DNA from: Treponema sp.
Lineage (GTDB): Bacteria; Spirochaetota; Spirochaetia; Treponematales; Treponemataceae
Assembly: GCA_017548565.1 (NCBI GenBank)
Contig: JAFYZU010000054.1
Coordinates: 60,689 to 124,688, forward strand
DNA: 64,000 nucleotides
Reading direction: 5' to 3'
Each line of letters opens with the position of its first letter. Within the stretch, counting starts at the first letter, position 1. Below the pieces are notes generated by a model, which saw only the letters and a list, made by a program, of their open reading frames with translations, did not search any database and was not told where the DNA came from. Both the position numbers and the translations under genes were made by a program. Positions 1 to 9,716 of the stretch are shown in pieces.

Positions 1-56
1 ATGATATAGAAGCAGAAAAGTCACAATTAACTGATGATAAAGGAGCAGAAGAATGA
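1..56 (+). CDS. C-terminal end of an unidentified protein (partial)
   Basis: Frame 3 is open from the left edge to a TGA at 54-56. The last visible residues are acidic and polar (DIEAEKSQLTDDKGAEE). The stop overlaps the ftsY start as ATGA, the usual sign of translational coupling, and the reading frame carries an AAAGGAG sequence at 39-45 that serves as the ftsY ribosome-binding site. Too little is visible to name a family. Confidence 0.55.
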   Translation, partial: DIEAEKSQLTDDKGAEE

Positions 57-922
57 AAAAATCCTTTGGTGCAAAATTCAAATCACTTTTTTCAAAAAAC
101 AAGATAAATGAAGAATTTTTCGAAGAACTTACAGATATTCTTGTAGAAGGAGATATCGGTGCAAAAACCGCATATTTTATTGTCGATGAACTTGAACAGA
201 TCTGTTCAAAAAACAAAATCAACGATGAACAGCAGATTCTTCAGGAATTGAAAAAGCTTCTTTTGGAAAGTGTACAATCAGTTAATCTTGAAATACAGAG
301 CGGTAAGCAGAATGTATGGATGGTGCTTGGTGTAAACGGAGTCGGTAAAACTACATCTGTTGCAAAAATGGCACTCTACTATAAAAATCATGGAACGGAT
401 AATATTGTACTTGCTTCTGCAGATACATTCCGTGCGGCAGCTATAGAACAGCTTAATCTCCATGGAGAAAAAGTGGGAGTACGGGTAGTCAGTCATCAGC
501 ATGGATCTGATCCTTCGGCTGTTGTTTTTGATGCGGCAGATGCGCTTAAAGCAAAGGGACCTGGACTTGTTCTTGCAGATACAGCGGGTCGTCTTCATAA
601 TAAGGAAAATCTTGTACGGGAACTTCAGAAAATCGACAGGACATGTAAGCTTAAGGCAGATGAAGGATGCTATAAGAAAATCATCGTAATAGACGCAACT
701 ACCGGTCAGAATGCTTTACGTCAGGCAGAGGTTTTCAATGAGGCTGTAGGAATAGATGCCCTTATTATGACAAAATATGATTCTACGGCAAAAGGTGGGG
801 TAGCAGTATCAATCGGTCGTGAACTGAACATCCCTGTTGCCTTTGTATGTACCGGTGAAAAATATGCAGATATTGCTCCGTTCAATCCGGAAAGCTATAT
901 AGATGAATTTTTAGGATTATAA
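53..922 (+). CDS. ftsY: Signal recognition particle receptor FtsY
   Basis: FtsY is the membrane-associated SRP receptor GTPase that docks ribosome-SRP complexes on the translocon. The 289-residue protein is essentially only the NG domain and lacks the long acidic N-terminal region of the E. coli protein. Visible motifs are the P-loop GVNGVGKTT (about residue 93), the DTADTF-like ASADTFRAAA region, DTAGR (about 183) and the G4 motif. G4 reads TKYDSTAKGG where most FtsY proteins have TKLDGTAKGG. The ATG overlaps the preceding stop and has a good ribosome-binding site. The lipoprotein gene follows after 3 bases, so they are probably cotranscribed. Confidence 0.96.
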   Translation: MKKSFGAKFKSLFSKNKINEEFFEELTDILVEGDIGAKTAYFIVDELEQICSKNKINDEQQILQELKKLLLESVQSVNLEIQSGKQNVWMVLGVNGVGKTTSVAKMALYYKNHGTDNIVLASADTFRAAAIEQLNLHGEKVGVRVVSHQHGSDPSAVVFDAADALKAKGPGLVLADTAGRLHNKENLVRELQKIDRTCKLKADEGCYKKIIVIDATTGQNALRQAEVFNEAVGIDALIMTKYDSTAKGGVAVSIGRELNIPVAFVCTGEKYADIAPFNPESYIDEFLGL

Positions 923-925
923 GAT

Positions 926-2011
926 TTGAAAAAGACAGTACTTCCAGTTTTATTATTATTTGCATTATTCTCGTGCTCAAAAAAACCGGATCTTATATAT
1001 CAATCAAAGCATAATATTACATACGAACTGTTAAGAAACAGACTTTTTCATCAAAGTGATTTACCTGACGCAGACAGTTTTTATTTTCCGAAGGATTTTG
1101 AGAAAAAGCTTCTTCATGAAGACAACGGACTTTATCTTATAGAGCAGTTTTATCCTGAATTGACTGGTCTCATCGATTGCGAGGGATATTATCTTGAAGC
1201 GCTTGATGACGGTGAATGGGTAGACAACGTTTTGAATGGTATAGAAGAACAGCGCATTGGTGAAGATATAATGTCTTTTCTTGAAAATAATGCTTCCATT
1301 ACAGTTCCTTATAATATGGATAATCCTGAAGAAGCGGTTTCAGTTGAAAAAAGGCTTCTTGATTCAAAGCTTCGTTTAAAATCAATGGAATACGGTAAAG
1401 AAATATTCATTCCCCAGCAGCTCGGTGAAAAGAAAATCTTTATTTCAACAGATTCAAAGAATTTCATGCGTTCCTTTTATGATGATTTTTACAGACTCAT
1501 TAAAACAGAAAGCTGGGATATACCAGATATTAAGAATGCAAAGCTTATATGCAGCGAAGAATACTCTTATAACGGTAAAAGCGAATATCCCGAAATCAAG
1601 GTTACAAGAGCTAATGATTCACTTATAAAGGTTTTTTATAAGCCGGAAAGCAGTCTTGCAAGATTAAGTGAATTTTATGATAAAAATGCGCTGCAGAAAT
1701 CTTTTACCTGGAAATATGACGACAGCGACAGGCTTACCGAAGAAGTTGAATCAGATTTTTCATCAGGTGTAACTTTTGAAAAAAAACAGGTTTACATTTA
1801 TAATATAGATGAAGAAATTCCACCGGACTATGAATATTACGAGAATGGTGAAATAAAGCTTAAAACGCAGTATTCTTCAAAGAACGATTATGTTACTGTA
1901 ATAACGTTTGATGAAGGACTGTCGGTAACTTCTTATTATGAGAATAATAAAAAAACAAAAGATGTTTATATGCAGGATGATGTTATCATAAGAGAAAAAA
2001 AATATGAGTAA
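926..2011 (+). CDS. Hypothetical lipoprotein, TTG start
   Basis: This 361-residue protein begins at a TTG and opens with a clear type II signal peptide: KK, a hydrophobic stretch, then the lipobox LFSC with cysteine at residue 17. The mature part is acidic and rich in Tyr, Ser and Lys. Near its C-terminus it has YYENGEIK and SYYENNKKTKDVY segments, which resemble the short beta-hairpin repeats of MORN-like/YD-like proteins. I recognise no enzyme family. It overlaps the downstream permease gene by 8 bases and sits directly before a LolCDE-type transporter, so it may be a substrate or partner of that system; this is inference from position only. Confidence 0.8.
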   Translation: MKKTVLPVLLLFALFSCSKKPDLIYQSKHNITYELLRNRLFHQSDLPDADSFYFPKDFEKKLLHEDNGLYLIEQFYPELTGLIDCEGYYLEALDDGEWVDNVLNGIEEQRIGEDIMSFLENNASITVPYNMDNPEEAVSVEKRLLDSKLRLKSMEYGKEIFIPQQLGEKKIFISTDSKNFMRSFYDDFYRLIKTESWDIPDIKNAKLICSEEYSYNGKSEYPEIKVTRANDSLIKVFYKPESSLARLSEFYDKNALQKSFTWKYDDSDRLTEEVESDFSSGVTFEKKQVYIYNIDEEIPPDYEYYENGEIKLKTQYSSKNDYVTVITFDEGLSVTSYYENNKKTKDVYMQDDVIIREKKYE

Positions 2012-3308
2012 ACTCAGGCAATTTATAAATAAAACTAACTGGATTTTTGAAATTTCACGACGTTTTTCCCGCGTAGACAGAAATGGACGCTCTCAGGCAA
2101 CATCAAAGCTTGCCACACTCGGAATATGCTTTGGAGTTATGACGCTTATTGTAGTAATGAGCATTATGAACGGTTTTCAGATGTCTTTTATAGATTCAAT
2201 CATGGAAATTTCTTCATATCATATACGGGTTTCTAAACTTGATGATGAACATTTTATGGATTTGTACGAGACGTGCGATAAAAATAAAGAGATTCTTTCG
2301 GTAACAGGATTTTACGAAGCACAGACATTAATGGCAGCAGAAAATGAAAAGGAACAGGCTGCATTAATCCGTGCAGTAGATCCGAGTATTTACTGGACAG
2401 ATAAGGGCTTTTCAAAAGAACTTAAGATGATAAACGGTTCGTTCGTGCTTGACGATAATTCCATAGTTCTTGGATCAACACTTGCAAGAAAGCTTTCTGT
2501 TCGTCCAGGAGATAAAGTAAATCTTTTTGTTTTAAGCGGCAGTGATGATGTAGAGCTTTTTTCAAGTGACAGGATTTTTACAGTAACCGGCATTTTTACC
2601 TGCGGCTACAGCGAAATCAACAGTTCGTACTGCTTTATAAGTCTTGCCGACGGAATGAAATATTTCGGTAACGATGCAAAAATTGTTTATGGAATAAAAC
2701 TTAAAGAATCAAATGCTGACCTTCATGCAATTAATATACTTAAAAAATCACTGCCACAGGCAAAATATCAGTCCTGGCGCGAATATAATAAAACCTTTTT
2801 CGGAGCCCTTCGCATAGAAAAAAACATGCTTCTGATTCTTGTTGCGATTATTTTTCTTGTTGTAGGTGTGAACATTTATAATGGAATGAGACGCCTTGTT
2901 TTTGAACGACGAAATGAAATAGCAATTCTTTCGGCAATCGGCGCCCGGTCTTCGAATATACAGTCTGTTTTTGTAATGCGCGGATTTTTTACGGGGCTTA
3001 TAGGTTCTTTTTCAGGAGTCATTCTTGGACTTCTTATAAGCGTAAACAGTTCATTTGTTTTTATTACTGCATCAAAAATCATGTATTCAATTCAATATAT
3101 AATTACTGCCTTTTTCAATCCTGAAAATCTGATGTTTGTTCACGAGAATTCACTTTATGCGGTTTATGCAGGCATAGATGCAAAAATCATTTTATCTGAG
3201 GTTGTAATGATAGCATTGTTCGGTATAGCGGCACCTTTATTTGCTTCGTGGGCGGCAAGTAAAAATGTATTGAAATTAACAGTAGCGGAGGTTCTTCACG
3301 ATGAATAA
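2004..3308 (+). CDS. LolC/LolE-type ABC transporter permease
   Basis: The 434-residue protein has the FtsX/MacB permease layout: an N-terminal transmembrane helix (about residues 38-60, ICFGVMTLIVVMSIMNG), a large periplasmic domain, and three C-terminal helices beginning near residue 270 (LLILVAIIFLVVGVNIYNG). The stretch RRNEIAILSAIGA after the second helix is typical of lipoprotein-releasing permeases. With the ATPase and second permease downstream it would extract lipoproteins from the inner membrane for transfer to the outer membrane. It overlaps the preceding lipoprotein gene by 8 bases and the ATPase gene by 8 bases. Confidence 0.88.
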   Translation: MSKLRQFINKTNWIFEISRRFSRVDRNGRSQATSKLATLGICFGVMTLIVVMSIMNGFQMSFIDSIMEISSYHIRVSKLDDEHFMDLYETCDKNKEILSVTGFYEAQTLMAAENEKEQAALIRAVDPSIYWTDKGFSKELKMINGSFVLDDNSIVLGSTLARKLSVRPGDKVNLFVLSGSDDVELFSSDRIFTVTGIFTCGYSEINSSYCFISLADGMKYFGNDAKIVYGIKLKESNADLHAINILKKSLPQAKYQSWREYNKTFFGALRIEKNMLLILVAIIFLVVGVNIYNGMRRLVFERRNEIAILSAIGARSSNIQSVFVMRGFFTGLIGSFSGVILGLLISVNSSFVFITASKIMYSIQYIITAFFNPENLMFVHENSLYAVYAGIDAKIILSEVVMIALFGIAAPLFASWAASKNVLKLTVAEVLHDE

Positions 3309-3996
3309 AATTGTTGAAATTACAGGACTTGAAAAAACATATGTTACGGAAAGTGAAAAACTTACAATCCTGAAGGATCTGAATCTTAGTGTAGAAAAAG
3401 GATGTAAGCTTGTTATTGTCGGAGAAAGTGGAAGCGGTAAAAGTACTTTGTTAAATATCATCGGTGGAATTGACAGAATTACTGCAGGTAAAGTAATTGC
3501 CGCCGGAAATGAAGTCAATAAGCTCAATGAAGAACAGATTGCTTCTTACCGTTCAAAATTTCTTGGACTTATCTTTCAATTTCATTATCTTCTCAAGGAT
3601 TTTACGGCTCTTGAAAATGTATATATGAGCGCTCTGATTGCAGGAGTCCCTAAAAAAGAAGCTGTTCTGAAGGCAGTGCAGCTTTTACAGGATGTCGGTA
3701 TTTATGAAAGAAAAAATCATCTTCCTTCTGAATTATCGGGAGGAGAAAGGCAAAGGGTAGCTGTTGCCCGTTCTCTGATAAATAATCCTGAACTTATTCT
3801 TGCGGATGAACCTACAGGAAATCTTGATCCTGCCAATGCTTCGATGATCGGTGATCTTTTGTTTTCTATGGTTGAAAAATATAAAAAAACCTTGATTCTT
3901 GTTACCCATGACATGAAGCTTGCAAAAAAAGGTGATGTGGCATATACAATTTCTGGCGGTAAATTAAAACCGGTAGATTTCAGGGGAGAAAAATGA
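3301..3996 (+). CDS. lolD: LolD-type ABC transporter ATP-binding protein
   Basis: A 231-residue ABC ATPase of the LolD/MacB family. It has Walker A GESGSGKST (about residues 41-49), Q-loop FQFHYLL, the signature LSGGERQRVA (about 145), Walker B LILADEPTGNLDP and the switch His in THD. The long MacB-type signature plus flanking FtsX-fold permeases point to lipoprotein release rather than solute uptake. It overlaps the upstream permease by 8 bases and the downstream one by 4 (ATGA), so the three are tightly coupled. A macrolide-type MacB exporter is less likely because two different permeases are present. Confidence 0.9.
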   Translation: MNKIVEITGLEKTYVTESEKLTILKDLNLSVEKGCKLVIVGESGSGKSTLLNIIGGIDRITAGKVIAAGNEVNKLNEEQIASYRSKFLGLIFQFHYLLKDFTALENVYMSALIAGVPKKEAVLKAVQLLQDVGIYERKNHLPSELSGGERQRVAVARSLINNPELILADEPTGNLDPANASMIGDLLFSMVEKYKKTLILVTHDMKLAKKGDVAYTISGGKLKPVDFRGEK

Positions 3997-5333
3997 CATT
4001 CAGTTCATCTTTAAAATTTGCGAAAAGTCTTATTTTCCCGAAAACTGAAAAAAAATCCTCTGCCAGAAGAAGTCTGTTCGGAGCGTTAATCTGCATAGGA
4101 ATAAGCATTGTTCCCCTTATTGTTGTAATGGCCATTTCCAACGGAATGATAGAAGGAATGACAGAACGAATCATAGGACTTTCATCCAGTCATATTCAGG
4201 CTTATGTTTCTCCTGCGATAATTGAAACCGAAACAGCAGAACTTTATCAGCATTATGCAGAATCATACAGAAAATATGACGGAATTCTGAATACCTATGC
4301 CGAAATGGATATAAATGCACTCGCCGCATCAAGTGATTACAGGACCGGTGCGCAGATACGTGCGATGGATGCAGATATTTTTGACAGGAATTCCTATTTC
4401 TGTTCTCTTTTTTATGAAACAGAAGGCTCCATCAAGGATTATACAGCTGCTGCCATGAAAAATGAAAAGGTATGCTCAATCGGTCAGAAACTTGCAGAAA
4501 TCCTTAATCTTCATCCGGGAGATTCAATCCGTATAATTACAACACGCAGGGCTGGTGACAGACTTGTACCAAAGCTTACATCTTTTAAGGTATGTGCAGT
4601 CATTTCTTCCGGATATCAGGAGCTTGATGCATTATGGGTATTTGTACCTCTTTCTGTCGCTTATGATACTTTATCGAGGACAAATGCAGGTTATACGATA
4701 ATGCTTCAGACTAAAGATGCATATTCTCCCGATTTAGTCCGCATTCAGGCAAAACTTCAGATGGAAAATTCAACCGAAGCAAATTTCTACAGATGGGATC
4801 AGGTGCATCAGAATGAATTTCAGAATTTTTCTTCAACAAAAGTCATGCTCATCTTTGTTATGATTCTCATAGTTCTTGTTGCAAGCATTAATGTTTCGTC
4901 TGCAATCGTAATGCTTGTAATGGAACGAAGAAAGGAAATCGCAATATTAAAAAGCATCGGAGCAACGCCATCGGGAATTACAATTTCGTTTTTATTAACC
5001 GGCATGGCATGTGGAATCGGGGGAGTTTTAATCGGTCTTCCGGTCGGACTTCTTTTGTCTGTAAATTCTAACCAGCTGATTGCTGTTGTAGAAAAGATTG
5101 TTAACTTTTTCGCCAGATATTTCTATCTTTTGAAGGGTACTGCGATAGATGATATTTCTATCATAAGATTGATGGATCCGTCATATTATCTTCAGAATAT
5201 TCCGGTTACGATTTCATTTGGACAGGTTTTCCTTGTCGCTTCATTAACTGTAATGCTTTCTCTTATAGTAAGCATAATTCCTTCTGCAAAAGCGGGTAAA
5301 GAAAAACCTCTTGAGATTCTCAGAAAATCATGA
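3993..5333 (+). CDS. LolC/LolE-type ABC transporter permease, second subunit
   Basis: This 446-residue protein is the second FtsX/MacB-fold permease of the cluster. It has an N-terminal helix at about residues 28-50, a periplasmic domain, and C-terminal helices from about residue 285 with the conserved MERRKEIAILKSIGA loop. It is similar in plan to, but clearly diverged from, the first permease, consistent with a LolC/LolE heterodimer. Start overlaps the ATPase stop as ATGA. It ends 80 bases before clpC, where a new transcription unit may begin. Confidence 0.88.
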   Translation: MTFSSSLKFAKSLIFPKTEKKSSARRSLFGALICIGISIVPLIVVMAISNGMIEGMTERIIGLSSSHIQAYVSPAIIETETAELYQHYAESYRKYDGILNTYAEMDINALAASSDYRTGAQIRAMDADIFDRNSYFCSLFYETEGSIKDYTAAAMKNEKVCSIGQKLAEILNLHPGDSIRIITTRRAGDRLVPKLTSFKVCAVISSGYQELDALWVFVPLSVAYDTLSRTNAGYTIMLQTKDAYSPDLVRIQAKLQMENSTEANFYRWDQVHQNEFQNFSSTKVMLIFVMILIVLVASINVSSAIVMLVMERRKEIAILKSIGATPSGITISFLLTGMACGIGGVLIGLPVGLLLSVNSNQLIAVVEKIVNFFARYFYLLKGTAIDDISIIRLMDPSYYLQNIPVTISFGQVFLVASLTVMLSLIVSIIPSAKAGKEKPLEILRKS

Positions 5334-5352
5334 TTTAACGCATAATTTGATA

Positions 5353-5361
5353 TGCTAAAAT
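5353..5361 (+). promoter_or_regulatory. Possible extended -10 promoter of clpC
   Basis: TGC followed by TAAAAT at 5356-5361 matches an extended -10 element without a clear -35. A GCCGATAA octamer (the sigma-28 -10 consensus) lies at 5373-5380, but the nearest TAAA is 13 rather than 15 bases upstream. Either could serve clpC; neither is certain. Confidence 0.3.
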
Positions 5362-5413
5362 AAACCTCTTATGCCGATAATATAAAGGCTAAATATATTT
5401 GTTTGAGGTTATC

Positions 5414-7996
5414 ATGAAGAATTTTTCTCCTCGTGCTAAAGAAATAATCGGGGTATTTGCACAAGATGAAGCAAGAAAACTTGGAAGCAGACAGCTTTTA
5501 CCTGAGCACATTATTCTTTCAATTTTAAAAAACAGACAGGGATTGTCATATTCAGTTTTTTCAAAGCTTATGCTTAATCCTGATGATCTGCAGAAAATAA
5601 TAGAAAAATTTTTCAGTGAAGATACAAAAGTTCCGACTCTTGATAACGTTCCTTTGAGCAGGCGGTATCAGCAGCTTATAGGAATTGCAGATATTGAAGC
5701 AAGCGCACTTCATAATGATTACATCGGTACAGAACATTTACTTCTTGCCGCTATCAGGGAAGAAGGAAGCATAACAGCAAGATTCTTTGCCGCAAGTGAT
5801 TATACAATCATGGATGCGCGTTTTGTCGTCATGGAAATCCAGCAGCAGCAGAGCTCTTCAATCAGACAGGAAAGGGCCGAAAATCTTGTTGACACGGTTT
5901 TCAGAAGTCTTTTTTCTGATGAAACATCCGGCGGTCTTTTTTCAGTTTTTGAAGAAAAAAAATCAGATACAGAAAAAACTTCAAAAAAGCAGAAAACTCT
6001 TTTCCTTTCGGAATACAGCCGTGATTTAACTAAGCTTGCAAGAGAAAATAAATGTGATCCTGTTGTAGGTCGTGAAAAAGAAATCCATCGTATAATTCAG
6101 ATTCTTGCAAGAAGAAATAAAAATAATCCTGTTCTTACCGGTGAACCTGGAGTTGGTAAAACTGCAATTGTTGAAGGTCTTGCACAGAAAATTGCAAGCG
6201 GTAATGTTCCTCTTGATTTATGCAAAAAAAGAATCCTTTCACTTGATTTACCGGCACTTGTTGCGGGAACAAAATACAGGGGTGAATTTGAAGAAAGGAT
6301 GACAAAGCTTTTAAAAGAGCTTAAGGAAAATCCTGATATTATTTTATTTATAGATGAGCTTCATACAATTATCGGAGCAGGTGGTAATGAAGGCACTATG
6401 GATGCTTCGAACATCATGAAACCTGCTTTATCGCGTGGTGAAATCCAGATAATAGGTGCAACAACTACCAAAGAATATACACGTCATATTGAAAAAGACA
6501 TGGCACTTGAACGAAGATTTCAGGTAGTAAAGGTTGAAGAACCGACCGTAGAAGAAACTATAACGATTCTTGAAGGAATAAAAACAAGATATGAAAAATA
6601 TCATAATGTCGTTTATTCCCGTGATGTAATTCCATCCATCGTAAAACTTTCAAAGCGTTATATTCCGGAAAAAGTTCTCCCTGATAAAGCAATTGATATT
6701 CTTGACGAAACAGGTGCCGCTAAAAAAATTCAGGAAGAAAATAAACCGTCAGAGCTTGCCGAGCTTGAAAAACAGAAGCGTGAACTTGAAATTGAAAAGC
6801 AGAATCTTGTTAAGAATCAGAATTATGAAAATGCCGCAATTGTAAGGGATAAGGTAATCCAGCTTAAACAGCGTCTTTCCATGTATTCAGAGCTTTGGGA
6901 ACAGAATGGTACAACACCTGCAAAGGTTGTAAACTCAGAGGATGTTGAAAAAATCATCAGTGAAATGACAGGTATTCCTCTTGAACATATGACTTCATCT
7001 GAAACCGAACGAATAATCAACATGGAAAAAGAGCTTCATAATACGGTTATTGCGCAGGATGAAGCAGTAAACCTTTTGTGCGGTGCAATCAGACGAAGCA
7101 GAGCAGGAATCTCTTCTCCAAAACATCCGGTCGGTTCCTTTATTTTTCTTGGACCAACAGGTGTCGGTAAAACCCAGCTTGCCAAAGCGCTTGCAAAATA
7201 TTTATTCGGTTCCGAAGAATCTTTAATCAGAATAGATATGTCTGATTATATGGAAAAACATAACGCAAGCAGGCTCATTGGTGCTCCTCCCGGATATGTA
7301 GGATATGAAGAGGGTGGCGTTCTTACTGAAAAGGTCCGCCGCCATCCGTATTCTGTTGTTCTTCTTGATGAGATTGAAAAAGCACATCCTGATATTTTTA
7401 ATCTTCTTTTGCAGTTACTCGAAGAAGGCGAGCTTTGTGATAATCTTGGTCATACGGTAAATTTCAGGAATTGTGTAATTATCATGACAAGTAATGCAGG
7501 TGCGCGTCAGATTACAAACGAAGGCAAAGTCGGTTTTGGTACACAGGAAGGTCTTTTCTCTTATGATGAAATAAAATCAAGTGCGATGAATGAACTCAAA
7601 AAGCTTTTGAATCCTGAACTTATAAACAGAATTGATGATGTAATTGTATTCAATGCATTATCAGAAAAAGAAGTTGCAAAGATTCTTGATATTCAGCTTG
7701 CAGATCTTGAAGAACGGCTTAAGGACAGGCATATAACGATTGATATAAAACCAAAAGCAAAAAAATATCTTATTGAACACGGTTATAATCCAAGCATGGG
7801 AGCAAGACCGATGCGCCGACTTATCAGAAAAGAGATTGAAGATCCGCTTTCGATGGAAATACTTAAAAATGAACAGGGAAGCTATAATTGTGTAAGCATT
7901 GAAACAAGCGGTAACAGTCTCAAGGTAAAACTTGTTAGTAAGAATATGGATATGAATAAAGAAAAGGTTATAATAACAGAAAAGAGGTGTATATGA
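5414..7996 (+). CDS. clpC: ATP-dependent Clp protease ATPase ClpC
   Basis: A class I Hsp100 unfoldase of about 860 residues that feeds substrates to ClpP. It has an N-terminal double Clp-N repeat (residues 1-140), D1 with Walker A GEPGVGKT and [10 protein letters not shown], a middle domain carrying a UVR-like coiled coil ([16 protein letters not shown] to [11 protein letters not shown]), and D2 with [15 protein letters not shown] and [10 protein letters not shown]. The UVR-type middle domain is why I prefer ClpC to ClpA. A VGF tripeptide before the last helices fits the ClpP-docking loop. A TTG at 5399 is in frame, but the ATG at 5414 has GAGG at 5405-5408 at good spacing. The stop overlaps the next gene as ATGA. 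Confidence 0.95.
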   Translation: MKNFSPRAKEIIGVFAQDEARKLGSRQLLPEHIILSILKNRQGLSYSVFSKLMLNPDDLQKIIEKFFSEDTKVPTLDNVPLSRRYQQLIGIADIEASALHNDYIGTEHLLLAAIREEGSITARFFAASDYTIMDARFVVMEIQQQQSSSIRQERAENLVDTVFRSLFSDETSGGLFSVFEEKKSDTEKTSKKQKTLFLSEYSRDLTKLARENKCDPVVGREKEIHRIIQILARRNKNNPVLTGEPGVGKTAIVEGLAQKIASGNVPLDLCKKRILSLDLPALVAGTKYRGEFEERMTKLLKELKENPDIILFIDELHTIIGAGGNEGTMDASNIMKPALSRGEIQIIGATTTKEYTRHIEKDMALERRFQVVKVEEPTVEETITILEGIKTRYEKYHNVVYSRDVIPSIVKLSKRYIPEKVLPDKAIDILDETGAAKKIQEENKPSELAELEKQKRELEIEKQNLVKNQNYENAAIVRDKVIQLKQRLSMYSELWEQNGTTPAKVVNSEDVEKIISEMTGIPLEHMTSSETERIINMEKELHNTVIAQDEAVNLLCGAIRRSRAGISSPKHPVGSFIFLGPTGVGKTQLAKALAKYLFGSEESLIRIDMSDYMEKHNASRLIGAPPGYVGYEEGGVLTEKVRRHPYSVVLLDEIEKAHPDIFNLLLQLLEEGELCDNLGHTVNFRNCVIIMTSNAGARQITNEGKVGFGTQEGLFSYDEIKSSAMNELKKLLNPELINRIDDVIVFNALSEKEVAKILDIQLADLEERLKDRHITIDIKPKAKKYLIEHGYNPSMGARPMRRLIRKEIEDPLSMEILKNEQGSYNCVSIETSGNSLKVKLVSKNMDMNKEKVIITEKRCI

Positions 7997-8943
7997 GGAA
8001 AGTATTTCTTTTAGCGTTAAGTTTCTGTGCTTTTGCAAGTATTCTTAAGGCACAGGAGGTAAAGATTGGTGTTTTGAACGGACCAAGTTGTGTTCCTGCG
8101 GCTTATATGCTGCAAAACACAAAAAGGATTAAGACATCCGGTCTTAAATTTGAAAAGTTTGCAGATGCACAGTCTCTTCTGCCAAAGCTTATAAAGAAGG
8201 AAATTGACATTGGTTTTTTACCGGTAAACGTTGCCGCTAAAGTTTATAATTCATCAAACGGAACTTTAGTATGCTGTGCAATTACCGGAAACGGTAATAT
8301 CAGCCTTATTACAAAAGATAAAAAAATAAAGGCACTTTCTGATTTAAAGGGAAAAAAGGTTTACGTTGCAGGACAGGGCGCTACTCCTGAATATATGTTC
8401 CGATATCTTTTGTCGCAGATGAATATTGAAGTCAATACTAAGGATGGTGTTACGCTTGATTTTTCAATTCCTACAGCCCAACTTGTTGCTAATCTTCTTG
8501 CCGGAAAAATTGAATATGCAGTTGTACCTGAGCCTTTTTCTACGATTGCAAAGCTTAAATCTGAAGATGTCGTAACGGCAGCCGATTTTCAGGATTTGTA
8601 TGCAAAGATTAACGGTGAAAAAGCAATCTATCCTTTAACTGTCATGGTATGTACAAAACAGTTTGCACTTGAACATCCTGATTTAATGAATACAGTTTTA
8701 AAACAGTATGAAAAATCACTTAAATGGACTTTAAAAAATCCGGAGCTTGCTGGGGAAGTTTGTGAAAAGCTTGAGCTTGGTCTTGCGGCAAATGTAGTTA
8801 AAGCTGCAATTCCAAAATCAAATTATGTATTCATCAAATCCATGAATGCAAAACCTAAGGTTGATGAGCTTCTGAATCTTTTCATGCAGAATAATCCGGA
8901 ATCGATCGGTGGAAAATTACCGGACGAAGGATTTTATTTCTGA
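7993..8943 (+). CDS. ABC transporter substrate-binding protein (NMT1/SsuA-like)
   Basis: A secreted solute receptor of the NMT1/SsuA/TauA class: signal peptide ending near LKAQ (about residue 20), then two alpha/beta lobes with phrases typical of the family such as LKGKKVYVAGQGATPEYMF, LVANLLAGKIEYAVVPEPF and KNPELAGE. There is no lipobox. The ligand cannot be read from sequence; family members bind sulfonates, nitrate, pyrimidine precursors or other small molecules. A GTG at 7987 is in frame, but the ATG at 7993 has GAGG at good spacing. It is coupled to clpC by ATGA and followed by its permease and ATPase. Confidence 0.87.
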   Translation: MRKVFLLALSFCAFASILKAQEVKIGVLNGPSCVPAAYMLQNTKRIKTSGLKFEKFADAQSLLPKLIKKEIDIGFLPVNVAAKVYNSSNGTLVCCAITGNGNISLITKDKKIKALSDLKGKKVYVAGQGATPEYMFRYLLSQMNIEVNTKDGVTLDFSIPTAQLVANLLAGKIEYAVVPEPFSTIAKLKSEDVVTAADFQDLYAKINGEKAIYPLTVMVCTKQFALEHPDLMNTVLKQYEKSLKWTLKNPELAGEVCEKLELGLAANVVKAAIPKSNYVFIKSMNAKPKVDELLNLFMQNNPESIGGKLPDEGFYF

Positions 8944-8954
8944 CAGTATAAAAA

Positions 8955-9716
8955 ATGAATAAAGGCATCATAAGGAAAATAAGCATTTATTGTCTTTCTC
9001 TTATAATTTTTTTTGCCTTATGGTGTCTTTTGTCAAAGCTCATTTCCTCATCATTAATTTTACCGGGACCTCTTCAGGTTCTTTCTTCGTTTTTCAGCCT
9101 GTGCATAAAAAAACCCTTCTGGATAAATTTTATCAATACGCTTTTACGGGTTTTTATATCTTTTCTGATTACTGTTATTTTTGGAGCCTTAATCGGTTTA
9201 TTAACCGGAACAAATTCTTTTTTCAATGATTTATTAAAATTTCCGCTTTCAGTAATAAGGGTAACTCCTGTTCTTTCTATAATTCTCATTGCCTTGTTCT
9301 GGTTTAAATCAAATACAGTTCCTGTTTTTGTATGCATTCTTATGACTTTACCCGTTATGATTAATTCAGTTACGTCCGGTTTTTTTAAATGTGATAAAAA
9401 ACTGTTAAAAATGGCAAAGGTCTATAAGCTTTCGAAAAAACAGATTTTCCGATATATAAAGCTTCCTAATGTCATTCCTTATTTTTTAAACGGAGCTCTT
9501 TCTGTTTTCGGTCTTTGCTGGAAGGTCGTGATTGCAGGAGAAGTAATAAGTCTTCCCTCTAAAGCAGTTGGAACTTATCTTCAGCAGGAGCATATTCATC
9601 TTGAAACTTCCAGTGTTATTGCTGCAACTTTATTTATAGTTACCGTGAGCTTTCTACTTGAACTTTTATTTTCATATTTCGTAAAAAAAATAAACGGGAA
9701 ATATTATGCTGCTTGA
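8955..9716 (+). CDS. ABC transporter permease (SsuC/TauC family)
   Basis: A 253-residue inner-membrane permease with about six helices (first at residues 10-32). It carries the BPD_transp_1 coupling segment around residues 155-185 (KLSKKQIFRYIKLPNVIPYFLNG), equivalent to the EAA loop. It forms the channel of the uptake system with the flanking receptor and ATPase genes. The ribosome-binding site is weak, and the gene overlaps the ATPase gene by 11 bases. Confidence 0.88.
   Translation: MNKGIIRKISIYCLSLIIFFALWCLLSKLISSSLILPGPLQVLSSFFSLCIKKPFWINFINTLLRVFISFLITVIFGALIGLLTGTNSFFNDLLKFPLSVIRVTPVLSIILIALFWFKSNTVPVFVCILMTLPVMINSVTSGFFKCDKKLLKMAKVYKLSKKQIFRYIKLPNVIPYFLNGALSVFGLCWKVVIAGEVISLPSKAVGTYLQQEHIHLETSSVIAATLFIVTVSFLLELLFSYFVKKINGKYYAA

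Noticed and set aside
5356..5380. Sigma-28 promoter for clpC
   Set aside because: GCCGATAA is perfect, but TAAA lies 13 bases upstream rather than 15; kept only as a remark on the promoter entry.
7900..8000. Riboswitch ahead of the ABC importer (thiamine or pyrimidine type)
   Set aside because: The receptor gene starts inside the clpC stop, leaving no leader, and no conserved riboswitch core was seen.
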